From contig NC_066584.1 of the NCBI RefSeq assembly GCF_024323335.1, positions 430,989,319 through 431,053,318 of the forward strand: 64,000 nucleotides of DNA, written 5' to 3'. Position numbers and translations under genes: made by a program. The notes below the pieces were generated by a model. That model made no database searches and was not told the DNA's origin. It saw nothing but the letters and a program-made list of their open reading frames with translations. This document shows, in pieces, positions 22,167-32,860 of the stretch. How positions within the stretch are numbered: position 1 is the first letter of the stretch; each line of letters starts with the position of its first letter. The stretch comes from Lathyrus oleraceus (taxonomy: Eukaryota; Streptophyta; Magnoliopsida; Fabales; Fabaceae).

Positions 22167-22922
22167 CCAAAACGCTAATTTTCCAGTTTTCGGGCTTTTT
22201 TCATCGGGCTTGAGTTGCAGGGACGTTTTGGAGGTTTCCACCTTCTGCCAAGGGATTTTCACTATATTAGGAGAGTTTCTACACGAGCAAAGATGATCTT
22301 GGAACGAGGCGAACACAATATTGTCAGACAAGCAAGGATTACAGAGATCAAGGAATTCGGAGAATGGAAGGTTTTCATGAGCGGAAGCGATTGAAGATCC
22401 ACATTATCCAATTATTTGTGATGTGCATTTTTTATCTTGAATTTGTTTTGAACAATATGAGTAGCTAAGCCCCCAAATGCTAGGGGGATGTCCCTGATTT
22501 AGAATTGTAATGACTATGAGTTTACGATTGCATTTATAATATTGTTTTTATGGTAATCTTTTGATGTGCTTAATGCTTTCTCTTTCGAACCAATCGAGAT
22601 TGTTGTGTGGTTATCGATTAGGCTGGACCGCCATTGGTAAGATTTTAATTAGATTACTCTGCAATAGATATCACCTAGGACTAGGGATAACCTGTATGAA
22701 TCAGAACATTCTTGATATAATAAAGCTTAACTCCACCCCAATTGCCTATGGACATAGAAATTAGGGTAGAATGATTAAAGGTTTTCTCACCAAGGACTTG
22801 GGAGAAAATACCCTTGAGAACTGGTGGTAATTAATATTTATTGATGCAATAGTGACTCAGAGTTATTACAGGGATAAATCATACACCTTCCCTGGCATTG
22901 TTCCTCATACCTTGCAAACCCT

Positions 22923-22948
22923 TATTTATTATTATTATTATTATTATT
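22923..22948. repeat. (TTA)n microsatellite
   Basis: Eight consecutive TTA units within the LTR; ordinary slippage repeat. Confidence 0.9.
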
Positions 22949-23118
22949 TTCATTTGCCTTTATTTTTACAATTTTGAATTTAAAACCCCAATTATAATTT
23001 TTTTTAATTGAATGATGAATTGAACTCAATATTAACTTGCAGTCCTTGAGATCGATATTCGGGGAATTTCCCCTTTATTACTATAACAAATAGTACACTT
23101 GCTATTTTTCCGAGGCTA

Positions 23119-23552
23119 CTGACAAGGCAGAGTTCTTCTCAAATCTTCATACAATTCATCGCTCAAGGAATCCGTAGGATCAATGGGTTGATTGCAACAC
23201 ACAAATGCTTGGAGAAAATTTGTGATATTGGAAGATTCAAGAAGCGTCAATCGAGTAAAGATTACGCAAAAGAGTTTGACATTATGCTATATATAAGTCA
23301 AGATTTTGATAGGAGATTTTATAATTCTTAGAATTATTATGGATTGATGATTGTATAAACTCTTGCGAATATCTGTCAAATAAAAAGGAACAATGCAGGT
23401 TCCAATGGGAAACCATTGAAGAGTGCACGTAGGCAAAGCAAGGACGAGCATCGAAGCACTATAAATCTCGGTGTCATATTTGTCTCTTACTCTTGCATTT
23501 AACTTTTATAGTATTTACATGCTTAGTGAAGCTACACGAATTATACCCGAGT
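23119..23552. other. Unassigned non-coding stretch
   Basis: No ORF, LTR end or RNA gene recognised. CACTATAAATCTCGG at about 23458 resembles an LTR promoter, so it may be eroded retroelement LTR. It separates the Athila-lineage LTR from a minus-strand Ogre-like LTR fragment. Confidence 0.35.
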
Positions 23553-23689
23553 GCATTGCACGCTAAAGATACAACAGAGTCGCCACCGAACTTTATTTAC
23601 TCCTGAAGGAAAGGGAAAACATCGATAAAACCCGGGGGAAAGAGAAATGGGTAAGGAAGTCGGTTATGAAGGGGAAGGTATTAGCACCC
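23553..23689 (-). repeat. Minus-strand Ogre-like LTR fragment, part 1
   Basis: ACAGAGTCGCCACCGAAC ... GGGAAGGTATTAGCACCC is the reverse complement of the terminal part of Ogre LTRs (compare 35130-35300 and 47935-48075). It ends with CACCC, the TSD of the Tat element, and resumes at 34661 after it. The left limit is approximate. Confidence 0.65.
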
Positions 23690-24607
23690 TATTAGCTCAA
23701 ATTTTTGACGCCCACTTCAAATTACCAAAATTGGAAAGCATGTACACCTAGCTTCGACTAATAGGTTATTCGACTAGCTGAAGGTAGACTGGCTTAGTTG
23801 ATTAAATAAAGATCAAGCTTATAGCAGAAATATCGAAGCGGTTCCTTAAGGAACGGTTAAAAATGGTTTCGATCAAAGATTTGAAATTCAAATAAAGGAG
23901 GGGAGAGTATCTTCGTTAGAAACTGCAAGGATACACGTGGAAGCATAATGAGCGAACATACGCATGCAGGACGCCACGTGTATCGACGTGATTGAAGAAC
24001 CCTCGGAGCGGTTATTTCGATCCAGTATAAATGTAGGGTCTTAAAATTAGAAAAGTGTGTGTCAAATTGTGTACAAAAACCTGCAAATTGCTAAGTATAC
24101 GTGTGAAGAAGAACTGCAAAATGCAGAATGTACGTTGTCTACACTATTGTTTAATCATTTTAAATCATTACAAAGTTATCTTTACTTTCTCTTCAAAAAT
24201 ATCTTTCCTTGCTCTTTACTCTCAAACACTTTAATTCTTACTTCGTCGTTTAAAAGTTTAAAGATCTTTTAGTTCCTTTCGTTACTTTGAACTTTTACCT
24301 TACATTCTTAAAGATTCCAACACTTACCAACTTTTTCGATTGCTTTCAATCCTGCTACAATTCCCGTCATTTACTTCTTCTTTAATAGTTCTAAATACTG
24401 ATTTAAGATTGTTCTTTTGTTCAAGTCACTCTTTTGTCTTTAATTTTTATTTAACGCTTTGATTCGACATTTAGTTCGATCATTTATCAATGTTACGCTT
24501 GCAAGAAATTTATCACATGTCCTAGGATCAATCTGATCGATCCTGTAAGTGACCAAATTTAGAAATTTGGAAGATCAACGGTTGTTTACAATTTTTCAAG
24601 GTAAACA
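23690..24607 (+). repeat. 5' LTR of Tat element
   Basis: 918 bp, TATTAGCTCAAATTTTTGACG to TTCAAGGTAAACA; the first dinucleotide is mutated from TG. TATAAAT lies at 24026-24032, preceded by CACGTG-containing sequence (ACACGTGG and CCACGTG, G-box-like) at about 23933 and 23974. Small ORF 24057-24272 is an incidental reading of R-U5. Confidence 0.9.
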
Positions 24608-24610
24608 AAT

Positions 24611-24627
24611 TGGCACACCTGGTGGGA
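24611..24627 (+). promoter_or_regulatory. Primer binding site of Tat element
   Basis: TGGCACACCTGGTGGGA begins 3 bp after the LTR, as a PBS should, and starts with TGG to pair with tRNA CCA. I cannot assign the primer tRNA with confidence. Confidence 0.6.
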
Positions 24628-24667
24628 CTAGTGCTAACATTCTGTTTAATTACAAAAGAATTGTTGT

Positions 24668-26605
24668 ATGCTTTTAAGAAGTGGTAAAATAGATATAAAC
24701 GAAGAACGACGAACAGGGAGAGAACCACAGACGGGGATAGCGAATACGAATCCTCCAGAAACTCAGAATTCTCAAAACCCATCAACTAGCAGCATAGTGC
24801 CTCCTTCTTCTTTGATGGGGGCAAATACGGGCACGACACATGCGTCCGAAATAGTTTCGTCTATGATGAGTTCGATGCCTACGCATTCGATCTCCCACTC
24901 TGAACCAATTCTGACTTATGTTGGACCTAGGGGACCTCCCCATACTCCTTCACCGATTAGGGACATCCCAAATAGGCCATTAGTACCCCCTGGTTTTTCA
25001 ATACCGCTTGGCGGTCGAGAACAACCGTATGGAATGCCAACTTCAATGATGGTCAATCTACAAAATGTGGGTTCTACTTTTTCGGAACCAGCGGCTAACA
25101 TAAATTCACCAGTATAAGGGTCCGGGATAAAAGTGGGTCGAACCAATCAGACGTTAGGTTTAAGATACCCAGTACAACTACCCACTCTTACCAATAATTC
25201 TGCGGCGGCATGGAGGCAACATATGGACAAAAGCAATCATGAAATGGTCCAGATGTTGACTCAAACTTTGGCCACTGTGCTAAATCCTTTGATTCAGAAT
25301 ACAAATCAGTCGAATCAACATATGACAGCACAAGTGGCTCGAATGTCTGAGTATCTTGGTATACCTCAGCACCAGCGTCCCCTGCCCAGGGATTGGGTAA
25401 GAAAGAATCAAGAGCCCACGCTTTAGGAAGACCTCACAATTAACAAGATCCCACAAAATCAAGGAGGAATAGTAGTACCTCCTAGGATCGAACCACATAG
25501 GGAACCAAGGGTGTTAATGCTGAATAGGAATCAGAATGTCGATGATATCATACGGCAAGTTCGACATGATGATGTGGCAGCAGATAATAATCTAGCCGCT
25601 ATAGTCGAGAGAATTATGGTTCGAAATGGGGTGAATTTTGGTCTCAGAAGACCTAATTATACATCGCCTTTGGCAAAATATGTCTTACAGACAGATGCGC
25701 CCATGAGGACCAAAATCCCCAAATTCACCAAGTTTATTGGGGATACTACTGAGTCTATTGTCGAACACGTGGCGAGATACCTAATTGAAGCTGGAGATAT
25801 GTCAAATAACGAGAATCTTCAGATGAATTTTTTTCCAAGTTCTCTTACCAAGAATGCTTTTACATGGTTCACAACTTTGCCCCAGAATTCAATCCATTCA
25901 TGGAACCAGCTCGAAAGAATGTTCCATGAATAGTTCTACATGGGGCAAACAAAGATAAGTTTGAAAGAGTTGGCTACTGTTAGCCGAAAATTCACTGAGC
26001 CAATTGACGACTACCTGAATAGATTTCGACTACTCAAAGTCAGGTGTTTTACACTAGTGCCAGAGCATGAGTTGGTCGAAATGGCCGCTGGAGGCCTTGA
26101 TTACTCAATTAGAAAGAAGTTGGATACTCAATACCTAAGGGACATGGCCCAGTTGGCTGACAGAGTTTGACAGGTAAAACGTTTAAAAGAGGAAAAGGCT
26201 AGAACAAACAAAGGTAAAAGGGTAGCCTATGTCGATTTTAGGAAAGATCATGAAGATTCAGGCCTTGAAGTTCCAGACTTCGACAATACTGAGATTGATC
26301 TTGCTGAGTTGACACAGGGGCCACCATATGCGTGCAAAGTTTTGGTCCCTTCGAACGGGAGAAACCCTGTCGAACCTGAAAAGAATGACAGGTTTCCTAA
26401 GAAAATATATACTTTCGAAGTTACGAAATATGATGAAATCTTCCACTTACTGGTCAAACATGGTCAAATGATAGTACCTCCGGGTGCTAAAGTACCTCCT
26501 TTAGAACAAAGAAAGAAACGAGGGTTTTGTAAATACCATAATTTTTTGGGTCATAAAACGTCTCAATATTTTATTTTCAGGGATCTGGTGCAGAATGCAA
26601 TCTAG
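24668..26605 (+). pseudogene. gag of Tat element, interrupted by in-frame stops
   Basis: One reading frame runs from the Met at 24668 (MLLRSGKI) with no net frameshift but stops at 25115, 25424, 25931, 26168 and 26603. The gag domain spans about 25670-26140 (AFTWFTTLPQNSIHSWNQLERMF, then the DDYLNRFRLLKVRC block). GFCKYHNFLGHKTSQYF near 26519 is a degenerate zinc-knuckle-like motif with its last Cys changed to Tyr. At least three stops (25931, 26168, 26603) sit where Gln or Arg fits the surrounding family sequence. The N-terminal 150 residues are Pro/Ser-rich. Confidence 0.75.
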
Positions 26606-28257
26606 GAGGGAAGACTCAAGTTCGGTGATAAGCCATTGAGCCAGATGAAAATCGATTCTGATCCTCTACAAATTGCTGAAGCTCATTATACTGAGCCAGA
26701 GGAGGTGAACTTCATTGAAACTGCTGATGATTTGACCGAAGTTACTGAAGACTTCGTCCATGAGCCTGTCATGGTTAAAATACATGAGCACTTCGAGCAA
26801 GCACCTCGTGATGGTTTGGCCTTAAGGGGTACAAAGGACATCAAGAAGGAAAATGTTGAAGCCTTAGATATCGAGGATGCTAGAGAGTCAAAGTTAGTAA
26901 TGATCACTAAAGAGATTGCTGATACTTTCGCTCAGCTGGACAAGGCTACTGACGACCTTCAAAAACAATTCCAAAAGCTGGCTATTACTGAGGATATCGA
27001 CATGGAAGTTAATATGGTGGAGTTATCTCGAGATGTTTCAATGGAAGTCGATGATGAAGGAAAACAAGAGGAATACAATAAGGTCACCTTTCCTCAGGAA
27101 GAAGAAACATTTTCATATTTCCTTCGAAGGTGCCAAAAAAGGAAATCGGAGGTGATGCTATGCCCTAGGTGCAGTGTTGTCTTCGACAAAAAGGCAACTC
27201 AAAATCTGGAGGGGGTTAGGAGAGTGCACCATCAAAATGGCCATAAATCCATCCATAATAATTAGGCGGGTAATTCAGAAAGGTTCTTCGACCCCAAAAG
27301 ATATCTTAATCCTAGGCGTCCTATGGTAAAGATGAATGAAACCAAACAAGCTGGGCGAAACTTCCAACCCATGACCTTTAAGCCAAGCATCGAAGGGTCA
27401 GAGGGGAAGTGGGTCAAGCAGGCTGAGGGGAGAAAACGTGGCCATGGCAAGTGGCAGAAGTTCGAGGTTGAAAGAGGTTCATCGTTGGCCTATCGATAGG
27501 AATTATGATCTGACGAAAGGACCGCATATGTGTCCGAGAACTATAAAGGAAATAATCCCATGACGAGGTCCCAGTGGAGAAGAGAGCAGAGAAGGAGAAA
27601 AGCCAAAAGAGAAGCTGGCGAAATGGACCAGGCTGAATCAAGTACCAACGTGATGGTGAAGAAAAAGGATGACCCTAGCCTCACCAAAAGAAATTCCAAG
27701 ATTGCAAATAAGACAGCCGGAGAAAATCAAATGGTTGTCGAAGATGAGTTATTAATTGACAACTTCGACTCTGGTTCGGAGGATTCCTTAGACATTTTGG
27801 TCGGGGTGGTATCCGTGATGCCCAGAGAATTCGATCGGATCACCGAAGTTGATGATAATGACAGTATCACCGAAAGGGAAATGGCCACCCACAAACTGGT
27901 CTGTTACTATATAATGAACAATGGCTATGTCGAAGAGCATAATGCTTTTTTCGAAAGACCCCGTGACACCATGAAGATCCATTTGAAACCCCTTTTCATC
28001 ACTAGAAAAGTCAAAAACATCCCAATTAACAAAATACTGGTAGATTGTAGGGAGACTGTGAATCTAATGCCCCATGACATGTTGGCAAAAATTGGCAAAT
28101 ATGACACTGACGCCAAACCTCATAATATGGTGCTGACCAATTATGAAGGCAAAGTAGGCTCCACCCTGGGGGCTATCCAAGTTGAATTGACTGTAGGAAC
28201 GGTTACTAGGTCCACAATGTTCATGAATATGGAAACAAAGGCACACTACAAAATGTT
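26606..28257 (+). pseudogene. gag-protease linker and protease N-terminal part of Tat element
   Basis: The same frame as gag continues through 26636-27265 (acidic, helix-rich linker) and 27530-28285. A basic block RSQWRREQRRRKAKREAGE near 27566 precedes the protease. The expected active-site block reads ILVDCRETVNLMPHDML near 28045: Asp is kept, but the following Gly/Ser-type residues are replaced by Cys-Arg, so catalysis is unlikely. The frame is cut at 28258-28262 by insertion of a solo LTR immediately before the LLGREW block. Confidence 0.7.
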
Positions 28258-28626
28258 GTTGGTGAAATTCTGGTATCGGATATGAGATGTCGAAGGTAAT
28301 GTCACGACACTAATATCTGAGTAACACAAACAGGATAAAGATAAAGAATGGTAATGCAAAAGACACAAGCAATTGTTAACCCAGTTCGGTGCAACTCACC
28401 TACGTCTGGGGCTACCAAGCCAGGAAGGAAATCCACTATAATAGAATCAGTTCAAAGACTCTCCGTACACTTCAACAAGTTACAGTCTTTCTCACCTAAT
28501 CTCTACCCGTGCAATTTCTACCTAAGCACTTTTAGATATGAGAACCCACTCACTTCCCTTCAATCACACCTGTAATTTTAAACAACAATTTCTTGTAAAA
28601 AGAAGACACTTTTCAATAACACACAC

Positions 28627-28755
28627 TTGATTTTACTTCACAGTTTCAATCAAGTAGACACACACTTGATCTTGCTTAATAGCTTTGATCAAGTAGACAC
28701 ACACTTGATCTTGCTTAACAGCTTTGATCAAGTAGACACACACTCTTGCTTAAAA
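28627..28755. repeat. 39-bp tandem repeat in the solo LTR
   Basis: Three near-identical units built on ACACTTGATCTTGCTTAA plus GCTTTGATCAAGTAGAC, period 39 bp (13 codons), so the plus strand stays open and gives a spurious repetitive ORF at 28627-28926. Confidence 0.85.
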
Positions 28756-29139
28756 GCTTTGAGTGACAAATTACAACCACAAATCAGACCAATTCAATCA
28801 TCTATGGATGACTTGAATGGCTTACAAGTCTCACGACTAAACAAGACACAAACCCTAGCTCTCTCTCAGTATTTCGCTCAGTATTGGTTGTGTGTAAAAT
28901 CAGGTTTTCCAAGTCCCTTTTTATAGAAGCTTTCAGCTGGGCTTGGACATCTTGAAAACCCTAAACTATTTTCCAATCAAATCTTCTCATGACAGCTGGT
29001 TAGATCTCCTTGGAAAATAAGTAAATCAGGTTGTAATCAATGATTGAATGCGCCTGCAAATCAGATCTTCAATCATACATAGATTGCCATTAAATGCGCA
29101 ATCACAAAACATATAACATTCTCCCTGAATGTTTTGTGT

Positions 29140-29365
29140 ACAGGATGTTATGACATCTGGTCTGACATCCTGGAACAATCCTGCATAATTCCATTTATAA
29201 TTTCTAGCAGGTACAAATATATCAAATTCCATGACATTGTGTATGACATCCTGAAACAATCCTGCATAATTATATTTCTTAAACTCCAGCAGGTACATAA
29301 TATCAGATGCCATGACATGGTGTATGACATTCTGAAACAATCCTGCATAATTATGTTTTCCATTT
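29140..29365. repeat. About 80-bp tandem repeat in the solo LTR
   Basis: GACATCCTGAAACAATCCTG blocks start at 29164, 29245 and 29325 (spacings 81 and 80 bp) with similar CCAGCAGGTAC segments between. It lies in the U3 part of the minus-strand LTR, upstream of its TATA box. Confidence 0.85.
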
Positions 29366-29474
29366 AAACTCCAACAGGTACATAGATATCTTATGTTAAG
29401 ACATCACATGCAACATCTTGTGAACACTCTTTATTTTACCAAAATTGCTGCCAACACTTAGAACCAACAGTTGG

Positions 29475-29830
29475 GAAGAGAATGGATCCATGGAGTCATA
29501 GCAGTCTCATCTTCGATGCACTAGAGGATTATAATTTGGCGTCCAGATGGCATTATTGAAAATATAGAGGCGGATCACGGATATTTCAAAACCCCTATTA
29601 ATCATGTCGACAAGCGCCAATTCGACAAGCACTTAGCTACTATAACCCCTTCTGATTCAGCTGAGTCTTCATTCACCCCTGATGACAATGCCTATTGTTC
29701 CTTATTGCTCCACCCCCAATATGGTTTCCGGTCGGACAAAGAGGTAGTGGGCGAAGACAACTTCAGATATTTAGGACTAGCTGGAATTGACCCCACAGGG
29801 TGGGGAAGTGAATTCAGTGATGATGACTGA
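29475..29830 (+). pseudogene. Protease C-terminal part of Tat element
   Basis: Picks up right after the inserted LTR with GREWIHGV, then a TAG near 29526 where Gln fits, then IIIWRPDGIIENIEADHGYF and an acidic end, stopping at TGA 29828-29830. GREWIHG corresponds to the LLGRPWIH block of the Ogre protease. It is the downstream half of the gene starting before 28258. Confidence 0.7.
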
Positions 29831-30287
29831 GCTCGTAGCATTAAAGAGGATTTTGGCCTACATAGCCGAAAATAAGCAACAATTGGCCTTAGAGGCCGAA
29901 ATAAAAAACATGGATGTCAAAGCCAGTGAAGTTTCTCCACCAGAAGGCCCTGGAAAAGATTTTGACCCAACACCATCTGACGAAGGTCAAGAAGAGCGAG
30001 ACCAGAGGCTTGACGTGATCTACGATGATGAGCCTTTGGGTTTCGAGAAGGACCTGCTAACAACCAATGTTAAGATGCAGGCTCAATATCCACTCGAAGA
30101 AGTAGACTTGGGAGAGGGGGTAATAAAAAGGCCAACTTACATCAACGCCAACATCCATCCTCAACTAAAGATCAAAGTGGTCCAGTTGCTGAGAGAGTTT
30201 AAAGACTGTTTCGCATGGGACTATGACGAAATGCCTGGTTTAAGCAGGGAGTTGGTCGAATTAAAACTGCCGATCAAACCTGGGTAG
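29787..30287 (+). pseudogene. pol N-terminal region of Tat element
   Basis: A 166-codon ORF leading into RT. It ends with LLREFKDCFAWDYDEMPGL, the Tat/Ogre pre-RT signature (the Ogre copy at 54760-54810 reads EYVEIFAWSYQDMPGL). It overlaps the end of the protease frame in another frame. TAG at 30285-30287 stops it, but the same frame continues into RT at 30471. Confidence 0.7.
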
Positions 30288-31090
30288 AAGCCGGTGAAGC
30301 AAAATCCAAGACGATTTTCCTCAATAATATTGTTGAAAATCAAGGAGGAAGTTGAGAGACTTCTCCATTGTAACTTCATTCGTACTGCCAGGTATGTCAA
30401 ATGGTTAGCTAACATTGTGTTAGATGTAAAAAAGAATGGTAAATTAAGGGTTTGACTAGATTTTAGAGATTTGAATACTGCAACCCCAAAAGATGAGTAT
30501 TTGATGACAGTGGCGGAAATATTGGTCGATTATGCCGCAAGTTGTGAATATTTAAGCATGCTCGACGAGTATTCTAGGTACAATCAGATATTCATTGCTG
30601 AAGAAGAAGTCCCAAAAACGACATTTCGTTGCCTTGGAGCCTTAGGTACCTACGAATGGGTAGTGATGCCTTTTAGTTTGAAAAATGCAGGGGCAACTTA
30701 CCAAAGGGCGATGAATTCGATCTTCCATGATTTCATAGAAACTTTTATGCAAATCTATATAGACGATATTGTTGTTAAGTATATTTCGGGGAAGAGTCAT
30801 ATAGAACACCTTTGAATGTCTTTTGAACGAATGAGAAAATATGGTTTAAAAATGAACCCTCTAAAATGTGCTTTTTGTGTGCAGGATGGGGATTTTTTAG
30901 GTTTTGTGGTCTATAAAAAGGGACCGAAATAAATCAGAATAAAACCAAAGCCATCATGGAAGCGAAAGCGCCATCAACAAAGAAATGTTTGCAGTCACTG
31001 CTAGGCAAAATCAATTTCCTAAGGAGATTTATCTCAAACCATAGTGGAAAGACGCAAGCATTTTCGCCTTTGCTTCGACTCAACAAGTAA
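30288..31090 (+). pseudogene. Reverse transcriptase of Tat element
   Basis: ORF 30471-30815 covers the palm: ATPKDEYLMTVAEILVDYAA, then YEWVVMPFSLKNAGATYQRAM and the catalytic box IYIDDIVVKY at about 30755-30784. TGA at 30813-30815 follows. The thumb (MNPLKCAFCVQDGDFLGFVV) continues to about 30930 with several later stops and a frame change before RNase H. Confidence 0.75.
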
Positions 31091-31500
31091 ATGTTCGAAT
31101 GGGGGCAAGCTCAGCAAGTGGCGTTCAATGAGATCAAAGCGTACTTGAGCCACTCATCGATATTCACGCTACCTTGTAGAAATAAAAGTAGGAGATTGTA
31201 CATTTCTGCATCTGATAAAACATTAGGGAGCATGTTAGCGCAAGAGGATGATAATGGTGTCGAAAGAGCTATTTATTACCTCAGCAGGGTTTTAAACGAT
31301 GCATGAACTAGGTATAACATGATCGAAAAGTTATGTTAATGCTTATATTTCTCTTGTACAAAATTGAAGCATTATATCAAACCTGTTAACGTGTATGTTT
31401 CATCTCATTATAATATTATTAAACACATGTTATCTAAACCAATTTTGCATAGTCGAATTGGGAAATGGGCATTTTGCATAGTCCAATTTTGCCATTAAAA
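31091..31500 (+). pseudogene. Ty3-type RNase H of Tat element
   Basis: ORF 31091-31306 holds MFEWGQAQQVAFNEIKAYL and LYISASDKTLGSMLAQEDDNGVERAIYYLS, the usual Ty3 RNase H beginning, where the first acidic residue falls in the ISASD segment. The domain is cut by TGA at 31304-31306 and continues in fragments to about 31500 (HYNIIKHMLSKPI). Confidence 0.65.
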
Positions 31501-31911
31501 GCTGTGAAAGTCAAAGTAGTAACAAACTTTATAGTCGATCACTCCATTGACGCCGCCGCTTTGAAATATGTTGAATTAGGGCCGTGGAAGCTATACTTCG
31601 ACGGATCTAGCCATAAAAATGGCACAGGTGTCAGAGTCATAATTATTTCTCCAAATAAAATTCTAATGGCATTCCAATATAAAGTAGAAGGTATTTGTTC
31701 AAATAACGAGGCCGAAGATGAAGCCCTCATAACAGGACTTGAAATGTTGTTGGAATTGGGGGCAACTCGGGTCGAGATAATGGGAGACTTAGAGCTAGTC
31801 ATAAAACAGATCACGAAAGAATATAGGTGTGTTAAGGAGACTATGATCATGTATTTTATAATCGCCAGTCGATTGTTGAAAAAATTTATATTCGACATAT
31901 ACCACAAATAG
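31501..31911 (+). pseudogene. Second, archaeal-type RNase H of Tat element
   Basis: ORF 31465-31911 contains WKLYFDGSSHKNGTGV, SNNEAEDEALITGLEMLLE and EIMGDLELVIKQI, carrying the Asp, Glu and Asp of the archaeal/plant-type RNase H fold. A second RNase H after the usual one is a known Tat-group feature and also occurs in the Ogre pol of this window. It ends at TAG 31909-31911 before integrase. Confidence 0.75.
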
Positions 31912-32860
31912 AGAACATGATAGCTAATGACCTGGCCCAAATCGCATATGGGTATAAAATTTCGAGAGAAAAGTTGCACAAAGTCATAGAAGTTAGAGGA
32001 GAGGTAGTGGCAACCAGATTAACTCCCCTGGATTTAGAACAGACAAGATTAGGATGTGCTGATGAGGGAAACTTCGAAATATTGGCGATAGACAACTTGG
32101 AAGATGAAGACTGGAGAAAACCAATAGTAGTATATCTACAGAATCCCACAGCCTCCACTGATCGAAAAACCAGGTATCGAGCATTAAGTTATGTTCTTTT
32201 GGGTTCAGAGTTGTTTAATAAATCTCCGGAAGGAATTTTGCTGAAATGCCTTAGTGAGGTAAAGGCATACTTTGCCCTTTCAACTGTACATAGTGGAACA
32301 TGTGGGGCACACCAAGTCGGTCATAAGATGAAATGGCTTTTATTTCTACAAGGAGTGTATTGGCCTACTATGTTGAAAGACTGTGTTGAATTCGTGAAGG
32401 GATGTCAAGAGTGCCAGGTGCATGCAGGCATACAACATATCCCTGCAAATGAATTACATTCTATCATCAAACCATGGCCATTTAGAGGTTGGGCTTTGGA
32501 CTTGATCGGAGAAATTCGACCTCCCTAATCAAAAAGTCAAAGATACATATTGGAAGGAGTTGATTATTTCACAAAATGGATTGAATCCATACCTTTGCCA
32601 AATGTGAGCCAATAGGATGTGATCGAATTCATTCAAAAGTATATTATTTATATGTTTGGAATTCCAAAAACAATCACAACGGACCAAGGATCAGTATTTA
32701 CTGGTCGGAAGATGCAGGAGTTCGCCGCAGACATGGGTTTCAAATTGGTAACATCGACACCCTATTATGCTCAGGCTAATGGACAAGTCGAAGCTTCCAA
32801 TAAGGTGATCATTGGTTTGATTAAAAAACATGTAGGAAAAAACCTAAGAATTGGCACGAA
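31912..32860 (+). pseudogene. Integrase of Tat element, truncated
   Basis: ORF 31917-32528 has the zinc-binding segment VHSGTCGAHQVGHK...GVYWPTM...CQECQ (His-His-Cys-Cys) and the first core Asp in WALDLIGEI. After a stop, ORF 32619-33017 has TTDQGSVFTG (second Asp) and NGQVEASNKVI (Glu). Integrase similarity ends at about 32855 at KNW-like sequence and runs straight into the reverse strand of the antisense ORF. The C-terminal domain is missing. Confidence 0.75.

Larger units (their letters stand above)
21722..23118 (+). repeat. Probable 3' LTR of a truncated Athila-lineage element
   Basis: Begins TGTGATCGGTCACC after the PPT; the end near 23118 is approximate, as no partner LTR or TSD is visible. 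It contains three to four dyads of type CTGACACGGGCCGTGTCAG at 22001-22166, a TATA-like CACTATATTAGG at about 22260 downstream of them, and a TTATTA microsatellite at 22923-22948. ORFs at 21867-22178 and 21899-22087 only reflect the GC-rich dyads. Confidence 0.55.
28263..29469 (-). mobile_element. 1.2-kb solo LTR inserted in Tat protease gene
   Basis: A 1207-bp unit with TG...CA ends (TGAAATTCTGG to AGAACCAACA), flanked by perfect TSD GTTGG (28258-28262 and 29470-29474). Removing it restores contiguity of the protease gene at the LLGREW motif. Reverse complement starts TGTTGGTTCTAAGTGTTGG and has a TATA box (CTATAAAAAGGG, minus strand, about 28916-28927) about 540 bp in, so the LTR reads on the minus strand. 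I infer a copia-type LTR from size and ends; no internal domain exists to prove it. Confidence 0.8.

Noticed and set aside
21867..22331. ORFs around 21867-22331 as small genes
   Set aside because: They follow the GC-rich palindrome cluster in three frames of both strands and have no domain.
22923..22948. (TTA)n run as a regulatory signal
   Set aside because: Plain microsatellite in an LTR.
23119..23552. CTATAAATCTCGG promoter of a host gene near 23458
   Set aside because: No ORF follows; the downstream sequence is an Ogre-like LTR fragment on the other strand.
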